This document shows, one piece after another, positions 41,197 through 47,069 of a stretch of DNA of 47,069 nucleotides. Every line of letters begins with the position of its first letter. Position 1 is the first letter of the stretch. The notes under the pieces are model-generated. The model saw only the letters and a list, made by a program, of their open reading frames with translations, did not search any database and was not told the DNA's origin. This DNA is from Candidatus Nanopelagicales bacterium (lineage in GTDB: Bacteria > Actinomycetota > Actinomycetes > S36-B12 > UBA10799): positions 1 through 47,069 of the forward strand of contig JAGNDY010000006.1 of NCBI GenBank assembly GCA_018003655.1. The letters are read 5' to 3'. Both the position numbers and the translations under genes were made by a program.

Positions 41197-42495
41197 TCAG
41201 GCGAAGTCACTCTCACGGCGCTGTGCCGCAACGTGGTCGTCGCTGGCACCGGATTCGGCAGCGCGAACCGGACGCATCACCCGAACGACCGCCCAAGCCG
41301 TAGCCACCATCAGCAGGCCAATGCGCAGGGCCTGGAAGAGCACTCCATACCAGCCGCCGGTCATCATGTTTCCGTAGGTGAACGGGTACACGAGCTGGCC
41401 GAACAGGGCCACGAGCATCAGCAGCCAGATGATCGGCTTCATCCGGGTGTGGCTGCTGAGCATGCAAACGCCTGCGATACCGGCGACCCAGACCATGTAT
41501 TGCGGAGAGAACACGCGACTTGACGCGATTGACACCAGGATCACAGCAAGGGCGACATCCGGTCCGGCAACATGCTCCAACCGGCCACGCAGGCGGGCGT
41601 AGGCGATGGCGCCGAGAGTCACGAATCCTGCGATCGTCACGAAGGATGCGATGAACCCGGCACCGGTGGCATTGATCTCCATCGATCCATAGCGGAACAC
41701 CGTCTCAACGTCGAGGCCGAGGTACTGCCCAATCACATAGACGACTCCTCCCACCGACTCGATCTGCAGTCCCCGGTCGCCTTGCTCCTTCAGGAACGTG
41801 AGGAACCCCGGGCCCCACAGGGACAGCAAACTCATGCCGGCGACGACCGTGGCGATCATTGCGGCGGCAACCTTGGGCAGGGCTCGGCGGGGATGCGCGA
41901 CGATCAGGAATGCCGGCCAGACCTTCAGCAGCGTGCCGAAACCCAGCAGGATGCCGCTGCGCACAGGCTTGGCGAGCATCAGCAGCGCGAAGACCGCCAG
42001 GACCGTCGGGAAGATGTCGAATCGGCTCAGCATGACTGGGCCGATGACCAGACCCGCGATCGTGTACGTCCATGCGCCGGCGAGGCGTCCGACCGCCAAT
42101 CCACGGCGCAGCAACGTGACGAAGATGAGCAAGTCGGCTAAGAGGGCCAGAATGATGAAGCCAGCGGTCGGGTGGCTGGTGATTGCCGAACCGATGGCAA
42201 AAACGAAGCCCGCCAACGGTGGGTACTGCCACATCGGGTCGTTGACCGGGTAGTGACCGGACATGATGACTTGCGCCCACGAGTTATAGAGGACGACGTC
42301 GTTGGCCATGAGCTTGCCGCCCGAGTAGGGGAAGAACCCCAGCGGGACGAGGACCAAGAAGATTCGGCTGAGAACGTAGGTGGTGATCAACCCGGGCTTT
42401 CCGCGCCACGACGCCGAACGTGGCGAGTCCCACCAGTCAGTGAGGCGACGGATGGTCGCATAACGCCCAAGTTGTGGGTACCGCGCGGTGCTCAT
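41197..42495 (-). CDS. GT87-like polyprenyl-phosphate mannosyltransferase, membrane
   Basis: A 432-residue polytopic protein with about 10-12 hydrophobic helices. It resembles DUF2029/GT87 GT-C enzymes: an acidic loop segment (DVVLYNSWAQVIMSGHYPVNDPMWQYPPLAGFVF), the LLKVWPAFLI segment typical of the family, and SSRVFSPQYMVW. In mycobacteria the GT87 gene in this region (Rv2181) adds alpha-1,2 mannoses to lipomannan; the same role is possible. ATG 42495 overlaps the preceding stop by 4 bp; a longer frame runs antisense into that gene. Confidence 0.72.
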   Translation of the reverse strand: MSTARYPQLGRYATIRRLTDWWDSPRSASWRGKPGLITTYVLSRIFLVLVPLGFFPYSGGKLMANDVVLYNSWAQVIMSGHYPVNDPMWQYPPLAGFVFAIGSAITSHPTAGFIILALLADLLIFVTLLRRGLAVGRLAGAWTYTIAGLVIGPVMLSRFDIFPTVLAVFALLMLAKPVRSGILLGFGTLLKVWPAFLIVAHPRRALPKVAAAMIATVVAGMSLLSLWGPGFLTFLKEQGDRGLQIESVGGVVYVIGQYLGLDVETVFRYGSMEINATGAGFIASFVTIAGFVTLGAIAYARLRGRLEHVAGPDVALAVILVSIASSRVFSPQYMVWVAGIAGVCMLSSHTRMKPIIWLLMLVALFGQLVYPFTYGNMMTGGWYGVLFQALRIGLLMVATAWAVVRVMRPVRAAESGASDDHVAAQRRESDFA

Positions 42496-43973
42496 CCGGC
42501 TCCTTCGGGCGGAGTCAGAAGGACGTACTCGGCTTCGGTGTCGGAGGTGTGCCACCCATGTGCTTGCAGCAACGGAACCAACGCATCCTTCTCTGGTAGT
42601 AGCGCCACTGTGGGACGCAGCTCCTGCACGGTTTCCTCCCAGCCGGGACGTCCCCGTTCCATGGACAGATATTGGTCGATGTACGTCGCCCCGTACCGAT
42701 CGGCGCGCCCATCTATTCCTACTTGTACAACGGACCTGCTGACTGCTGGTCGTGCGTACCAAAGCACGAGTCCACTGATGTCATACCCATTGAGCACTCG
42801 CTGTGAACCTTGTGTCTCTGCGATCCGCATCACCAGCCCGACCGGTCGTGAATCTGGTGGAATCGCAACCGTTCGGATAACCATCATCGCAGTTGCAGTC
42901 AAGCCCACCACAATCACCGCTACGGCGACCGGGCCGGAGGCGCCCAGGAGGCCTTCGGCGGGCCTGCGGCGGTTGGGGCCAGACCAGGCGGTGCTGAGGC
43001 GCCACGCCAACGCCGCCGACAGCAATAGCACCGCCGGCGTGACGTTACGACCGGCCGCTGTGCCGAAGATGACCATGAAGATGACGAACAGGACCTCCGA
43101 GCGCTTCGGTCGGAGGCGGCCGCGGGCCCAGGCGGCGGCGAAGAGGACAAGCATCACCGTCAAGCCCAGACTCGAGATCGCCACCATGCTGGTCGGTTCC
43201 CACTCGCTGATCTGACTTGTGGTGCCAGCGAATCTGACCGGGCTCAGGAGGTTCAGTGGACCTACCGGTGACACGCACCCACCGGCAAGGCTGGCGACGA
43301 CGGCGATCGCCAGCGGTTTGAGGGATGCGTCGCGGCGGCCACCGTCGAGCCATCGGCCGACGAATGCCAAGCCAAGCGCAAACGGAAGCATGACCCAAAG
43401 GCCGTGGCAGTTTGCCCACACCGCCGTCAGGAGCAGCAGCATCCACCAGCGAGGGACCTTCCCGTCGCGGACCGCCTGGAGCCACCACAGCCCGACCAGG
43501 GGCAGCAGTATGAATGAGACCTGTTGTGGCCGTTCCTGTGCGAAAAGGATGACCGTAAAGATGCCCAGGCATGCGGTGACGAGTCCAGCCCACATTCGGT
43601 TGGTCTGAGTTGGGCGTGCCGTGCGCGGGAAGACCACCCAGGCGATCGTTGCGAACGTGGCAGCGGTGGTCGCTGCCCGGAAGGCCACGAGCCCGTTCCA
43701 TCCCCACAGCGAGTTCAGCCACGAGAAGACGACCTCGACGATCCACTGCGTTGACACCCAAGCGTTGTCGACGGGGGCGTACGACCAGTCACGGCCGACG
43801 TCGTAGATCGAGGTTCCATTCAGCAACTCACCGCCCAGTCGGACGTGCCAGAAGACATCGACATCTCGTAACGGGCCGGCGGTCGTGGCCAGCGCGCCCG
43901 CCGCGACACAGACGAACGCGAGCAGCACGGGTCGGCGCCAAGTCGCCGCGGCGGCGTTGGCGTTGGCGGACAT
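42492..43973 (-). CDS. Polytopic membrane protein, unknown function (GT-C-like)
   Basis: A 493-residue protein with about 10 transmembrane helices and a C-terminal soluble part (from about residue 395). The first extracytoplasmic loop has acidic DVDVFWHVRLGGELL, as in GT-C glycosyltransferase-like actinobacterial proteins. The C-terminal part contains SQRVLNGYDISGLVLWYA and VGIDGRADRYG, which recur in this poorly described family. It is translationally coupled to the GT87-like gene, so both may act on the same glycolipid. I cannot name the substrate. Confidence 0.65.
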   Translation of the reverse strand: MSANANAAAATWRRPVLLAFVCVAAGALATTAGPLRDVDVFWHVRLGGELLNGTSIYDVGRDWSYAPVDNAWVSTQWIVEVVFSWLNSLWGWNGLVAFRAATTAATFATIAWVVFPRTARPTQTNRMWAGLVTACLGIFTVILFAQERPQQVSFILLPLVGLWWLQAVRDGKVPRWWMLLLLTAVWANCHGLWVMLPFALGLAFVGRWLDGGRRDASLKPLAIAVVASLAGGCVSPVGPLNLLSPVRFAGTTSQISEWEPTSMVAISSLGLTVMLVLFAAAWARGRLRPKRSEVLFVIFMVIFGTAAGRNVTPAVLLLSAALAWRLSTAWSGPNRRRPAEGLLGASGPVAVAVIVVGLTATAMMVIRTVAIPPDSRPVGLVMRIAETQGSQRVLNGYDISGLVLWYARPAVSRSVVQVGIDGRADRYGATYIDQYLSMERGRPGWEETVQELRPTVALLPEKDALVPLLQAHGWHTSDTEAEYVLLTPPEGAG

Positions 43974-44615
43974 TTAGTCTTGATCGGCAGATTGCCGCAG
44001 CAACCCAAGCCGAAGAGCGGACATCAGTGCTTGGGCCCGGTTGCCGGCGCCCAACTTCTCGTAGAGCTTGGAGATGTGGGTCTTCGTCGTGGATTCGCTG
44101 ATGAACAGGTCTCGAGATATCTGAGCCACGCTCAAGCCGTCGGCGAGTAGCTGAAGCACCTCGCGTTCCCGTGGGCTCAGTTGTGGGCCGGAAGGAGACA
44201 TTCGACGCTTCATCGCCTCCGGCAAATCGCTAGCGGTAAACGTGTGTGGTGAGACGGCGGCATGTCTGACGGCGGCAACGACATCATCGACCGGCGAGGA
44301 TTTGGTGACGAAGGCGCTTGCGCCCGCGTCGAGTGCTTGAAACAGGCGCTCGTCGTTGGACTTTCCGGTCAGAATCACGATGCCGAGGTCGGGCACCTGG
44401 GAGCGGAGCTTGCGGCCCGCCTCGATGCCACTTCCGTCCGGCAATTGGGCTTCCAGCACGATGATCTGCGGGCTGAGCAGGGTCATGAGGCGGGTTGCCT
44501 CGGCAATCGTGGCGGCCTCGCCGATCACGTCGCAGTCGCCCTCGCCTTCAAATGCTCGCCGCAGGCCGCCACGGATGAGCTCGTGCTCATCAACAACCAG
44601 TAGCGTGATCGCCAC
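43974..44615 (-). CDS. LuxR/NarL-type orphan response regulator with Asp-to-Glu receiver
   Basis: A 213-residue regulator. The receiver domain (about 1-120) has Asp9/Glu10 (VVDEHE), Thr83 (ILTGKS) and Lys105 (FVTKSS) of the phosphorylation site, but the acceptor position is Glu55 (IIVLEAQLPDGSG), where the family has Asp; the codon is GAA. The LuxR-type helix-turn-helix (about 146-200) starts LSPREREVLQLLADGLSVAQISRDLFIS. No kinase gene is adjacent. A Glu can mimic the phosphorylated state, so constitutive activity is possible. The GTG start has GAAGGGAG about 7 nt upstream. It lies divergent from the DJ-1 gene. Confidence 0.85.
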   Translation of the reverse strand: MAITLLVVDEHELIRGGLRRAFEGEGDCDVIGEAATIAEATRLMTLLSPQIIVLEAQLPDGSGIEAGRKLRSQVPDLGIVILTGKSNDERLFQALDAGASAFVTKSSPVDDVVAAVRHAAVSPHTFTASDLPEAMKRRMSPSGPQLSPREREVLQLLADGLSVAQISRDLFISESTTKTHISKLYEKLGAGNRAQALMSALRLGLLRQSADQD

Positions 44616-44835
44616 CAGCGCTCCCTTCAGCCGTATTGCCGCCAGATGCGTCCAAGAGGGCCGCGGTGCCTTGACCCCGCGACAGCTATCCGCGCCGTCG
44701 AATCATGTCCAACAGACGCACGTGGATGCGCGGTGAAGCGAGCAAGCAGCCAGCGAGGTTGGTTCGGGAGAAGCTGATTTTGACGGGTCGATCTACGCGT
44801 GGGCGCATTCCCTGGGGGATCCTCCGCCGCGCGGG

Positions 44836-44841
44836 TAGGCT
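44836..44841 (+). promoter_or_regulatory. Predicted -10 element (TAGGCT), DJ-1/PfpI gene
   Basis: TAGGCT, six bases, then the ATG at 44848; the 230-bp divergent region otherwise holds no clear gene or repeat. Confidence 0.5.
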
Positions 44842-44847
44842 CGCAAC

Positions 44848-45381
44848 ATGGCGACGGTCCTTTTCGTAGTGCCACCTGAGCGCTTTCGGGACGAGGAACT
44901 TTTCGACACCCGCAGTGTCATCGAGGCTGCCGGCTACGAGTCGGTCGTCGCGAGCACCGTGGCCGCGGTGTGCCCAGGTTCACGCGGCGGGAACGTCGAG
45001 TCCGTCATGACACTGGATCAGGTCCGCACGGATGACTTCTTAGCGGTCGTGTTCGTTGGCGGTGGCGGCTCGAAGCTGTTGTACGGCGACCGCCAGGCAC
45101 ACCGTATTGCGCAGGAGGCTGTGACAAAGAATCTCGTCCTCGGTGCCATTTGTCTCGCTCCGGTCATCCTGGCCAACGCGGGCGTGCTGGAAGGGGTAAG
45201 AGCGACCGTCGCGGGGACCGAGGCCGAGACGTTGCGCCAGCACGGCGCCGTCTACACCGGGCCGGGCGTGACGGTTGACGGCAAGGTCGTCACGGCAAAC
45301 GGACCCAAGAGCTCTTCACGTTTTGGCGACGAGCTGGTGGCACTCCTGGCTCGCCACGTTCCTGCAGCGCCCATACCCTGA
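44848..45381 (+). CDS. DJ-1/PfpI family protein
   Basis: A 177-residue class I glutamine-amidotransferase-like protein. It has an N-terminal VLFVVPPERFRDEELFDT with the Glu that pairs with the nucleophile, VVFVGGGGSKLLY, and the nucleophile elbow LGAICLAPVILANAGVL with Cys at the turn. The end (GPGVTVDGKVVTANGPKSS) is typical. Members act as intracellular proteases, glyoxalases or deglycases; no specific reaction can be assigned. It is followed after 22 bp by an SRPBCC gene. Confidence 0.85.
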   Translation: MATVLFVVPPERFRDEELFDTRSVIEAAGYESVVASTVAAVCPGSRGGNVESVMTLDQVRTDDFLAVVFVGGGGSKLLYGDRQAHRIAQEAVTKNLVLGAICLAPVILANAGVLEGVRATVAGTEAETLRQHGAVYTGPGVTVDGKVVTANGPKSSSRFGDELVALLARHVPAAPIP

Positions 45382-45403
45382 CTGCGGATGAAGGGGGCGA
45401 ATG

Positions 45404-45847
45404 ATGGTTGGAGTTGACCTCGTCGACGAGACGTTCATCGCTGCCGCGCCGACGGCTGTAAGTGGTGTGGTCGCCGATCCCGCACGCTGGCAGGAGTGGT
45501 TCCCCGACGTCGAGTTGTCAGTGTTCATGGATCGCGGTGTTGCGGGGATTCGCTGGTCGATCACAGGCGCGTTCGTGGGCTCGATGGAGATCTGGCTGGA
45601 ACCGGTAGGAGACGGTACGACGCTGCACTACTACTTGCGCGTCGTACCGACCAAGTCCGGTTCGACGACCGAGCCTGACCCGTTTGACAACACAATGGCC
45701 GGCAATCGCAAGGCAGCCCGCGTCCGCGTCCGTCGGGCAAAGGCGTGGAAGCACATCGTGTGGGCGCTCAAGGATGAGCTCGAAGGCAACCGCGAGGTCG
45801 GCTCAGCCGCCGCACTGCACACCGCACCGCCCACCGACCAGCAGTAA
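45404..45847 (+). CDS. SRPBCC (START-like/polyketide-cyclase) family protein
   Basis: A 147-residue protein with the helix-grip pattern: VDETFIAAAPTAVSGVVADPARWQEWFPDVELSVF, a central beta-sheet, and a long amphipathic C-terminal helix (KAARVRVRRAKAWKHIVWALKDELEG). These bind hydrophobic ligands. ATG 45404 has GGGGG at 6 nt; ATG 45401 is equally in frame. It resembles M. tuberculosis Rv2185c-type proteins in position. Another SRPBCC gene follows the next gene. Confidence 0.8.
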   Translation: MVGVDLVDETFIAAAPTAVSGVVADPARWQEWFPDVELSVFMDRGVAGIRWSITGAFVGSMEIWLEPVGDGTTLHYYLRVVPTKSGSTTEPDPFDNTMAGNRKAARVRVRRAKAWKHIVWALKDELEGNREVGSAAALHTAPPTDQQ

Positions 45848-45877
45848 TCGCCCACGCGGTCCAACGCGGCCGCTCGG

Positions 45878-45883
45878 TAGGCT
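45878..45883 (+). promoter_or_regulatory. Predicted -10 element (TAGGCT), metallophosphoesterase gene
   Basis: TAGGCT, seven bases, then the ATG at 45891; no Shine-Dalgarno is seen. Confidence 0.45.
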
Positions 45884-45890
45884 GCCCGCG

Positions 45891-46712
45891 ATGAGGCTGC
45901 ACGTGGTCAGTGACGTTCATGGGGCCAGCCGCGAACTCGCGGATGCCGCCAGCGGAGCCGACGTGTTCGTCTGCCTTGGAGACTTGCTGCTGTATCTGGA
46001 CTACCAAGACCCGTCGGAGGGCGCATTCTCCGAGGTGTTCGGCCGCGAACTGACCGCCGATTACATCGAGCTGCGGCTTGCCAAGCGATTCAGCGAGGCG
46101 CGTGCGCTCACGGCGAGCGCCTGGGAACGGATGTACGGCCGCGATGATCCTGGCCTGCGGATGACGGTCTTTTCCGAGATTATCGACAGGCAGTATCGGC
46201 AGATTTTCAACGACATGCCCGCCCCCGCCTTGCTGACGTACGGCAACGTTGATCTGCCTGACTTGTGGGGCAAGTACTTGCGGCCGGGCCACCGTGTCCT
46301 CAATGGCGAGTCCGCGACGATTGATGGCTTGCGGCTCGGATTCGTCGGGGGAGGCCTACCGTCTGCTTACCGTACGCCGAACGAGGTCGCCGTTGAGGAG
46401 TTTGACGCGCTGGTGTCAGCCGTGGGCCCAGTTGACGTGCTTTTCTCGCATATCCCGCCAGCAATTCCGGACTTGACCTACGACGTGATTGCAAACCGGC
46501 TGGAAGTCGGCAGCACGGCATTGTTGAAGTTGATTCGCGAGACCCAACCGCAGTACGCCGTTTTTGGTCACGTGCACCAGCCGCAAGCGGCGAGGTACCG
46601 GATCGGTCGAACCGAATGCATCAACGTGGGGCACTTCCGAGCAACTCGTCGGCCGTTCGTGGTGGACGTGGACGCGTTAGTGTCAGGGGACCGCACCGAC
46701 AAGGACAGGTGA
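45891..46712 (+). CDS. Calcineurin-like metallophosphoesterase
   Basis: A 273-residue phosphoesterase with the complete di-metal site: DVHG (residues 8-11), GDLLLY, YGNVD (in place of the usual GNHD/E), FSHIPP and GHVHQPQ. An insertion of about 60 residues (YQDPSEGAFSEVF... to ...FNDMP) after the second motif may form a cap. It would hydrolyse a phosphate mono- or diester in the cytoplasm; the substrate is unknown. ATG 45891 is chosen; the longer frame from 45684 overlaps the SRPBCC gene. Confidence 0.87.
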   Translation: MRLHVVSDVHGASRELADAASGADVFVCLGDLLLYLDYQDPSEGAFSEVFGRELTADYIELRLAKRFSEARALTASAWERMYGRDDPGLRMTVFSEIIDRQYRQIFNDMPAPALLTYGNVDLPDLWGKYLRPGHRVLNGESATIDGLRLGFVGGGLPSAYRTPNEVAVEEFDALVSAVGPVDVLFSHIPPAIPDLTYDVIANRLEVGSTALLKLIRETQPQYAVFGHVHQPQAARYRIGRTECINVGHFRATRRPFVVDVDALVSGDRTDKDR

Positions 46713-46719
46713 ACACTCC

Positions 46720-47069
46720 ATGGCAGATCGAACCCACGGTGAGATTTCGATCAACGCGCAGGCATCCGCCATCATGGGTGTCATCGCCGATCTGGCTCAG
46801 TATCCGAGCTGGAGCGAAGGCGTGGAATCGATCGACGTCCTAGAGACCTTTGCGGATGGGCGCCCCAAGGTGGCCCGATTCCACTTCTCATCTGGGCCGA
46901 TCCAGGACACGTTCGTTCTTCGCTACGAATGGAACGGCAATGATTCGGTCAGTTGGTGGCTCAACGAGGGAAGCGTTCTGAAGAAGCAGGAAGGGACCTA
47001 TTCGATCATTCCAAATTCCGACGGCTCAATGCTGGTGTCCTACGACCTCACCGTCGAATTGGCAATCCC
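46720..47069 (+). CDS. SRPBCC family protein, 3' end beyond window
   Basis: The first 116 codons of a second SRPBCC protein: GEISINAQASAIMGVIADLAQYPSWSEGVESIDVL and SVSWWLNEGSVLKKQEGTYSI are typical of the actinobacterial polyketide-cyclase/dehydrase family. AGGTGA lies about 9 nt upstream of the ATG. It starts 7 bp after the metallophosphoesterase stop, which suggests one transcript. The gene runs off the window. Confidence 0.85.
   Translation, partial: MADRTHGEISINAQASAIMGVIADLAQYPSWSEGVESIDVLETFADGRPKVARFHFSSGPIQDTFVLRYEWNGNDSVSWWLNEGSVLKKQEGTYSIIPNSDGSMLVSYDLTVELAI

Noticed and set aside
42172-43215. 347-codon open frame on the plus strand
   Set aside because: It is antisense to the two membrane-protein genes and has low-complexity Arg/Thr/Ser content.
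1-47069. Mobile elements, prophage, CRISPR arrays, tRNA or rRNA genes
   Set aside because: No transposase or integrase motifs, terminal repeats, regularly spaced repeats or tRNA-like cloverleaf were seen; the order matches conserved actinobacterial core genes.

Overview
The window is chromosomal DNA of a high-GC Actinomycete. Support for this: type-I glnA beside an RDD protein, DUF4191 and DUF3043 proteins, a CxxC-CxxC di-haem QcrC, a CtaF-type oxidase subunit IV, PimB-like mannosyltransferase, an AdoK-type adenosine kinase, and GTG/TTG starts. Gene content and order resemble, from memory, the Mycobacterium tuberculosis stretch from glnA1 through lipA-lipB-dlaT-pepB-gcvT to ctaC/qcrCAB/trpD/pimB. 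I see no mobile element, CRISPR array, tRNA or rRNA gene; nearly all the sequence is coding, and many genes overlap by 4 bp (ATGA/GTGA).

Layout. 1-5000: glnA (partial, with a GlnR-type box upstream), an RDD membrane protein, a secreted M14 peptidase, and lipB-lipA-DUF4191. 5000-14300: an alpha/beta hydrolase, a membrane-anchored protein with an NTF2-like domain, a TIGR01777 oxidoreductase, sucB, lpdA and pepA, with gcvT divergent from pepA. LipB/LipA make the lipoyl groups that the neighbouring SucB/Lpd and the glycine cleavage system use. 14270-19640: an operon on the minus strand headed by a clear cobalamin riboswitch, encoding a secreted SCO2322-like protein, ECF transporter T, fused A-A and S subunits, and a shortened CobT-like protein. 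19660-26260: a small protein, an aldo/keto reductase, DUF3043, nadA, glycerate kinase, erpA, adoK and aat. 26200-27660: a TusA-like protein coupled to a cysteine-desulfurase homologue that has lost its PLP lysine. 27800-36640: the respiratory block ctaC-ctaD-ctaF (plus), an L,D-transpeptidase (plus) and ctaE-qcrC-qcrA-qcrB (minus), the two sides separated by a strong bidirectional hairpin. 36830-41180: a degenerate receiver, trpD, a zinc-ribbon protein, an AMACR-type CoA racemase, a Cys-rich mini-protein and pimB. 41190-47069: two polytopic membrane proteins (one GT87-like), an orphan LuxR-type response regulator with Asp replaced by Glu, a DJ-1/PfpI protein, and a metallophosphoesterase between two SRPBCC proteins.

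The observations most worth following are: (i) the B12-riboswitch ECF operon ending in a reduced CobT homologue; (ii) the lysine-less cysteine-desulfurase homologue paired with TusA; (iii) a recurring TA(N3)T-N6/7-RTG arrangement at about ten starts, which predicts leaderless mRNAs; (iv) the Asp-to-Glu response regulator. All assignments come from reading motifs by eye; no database search was run.
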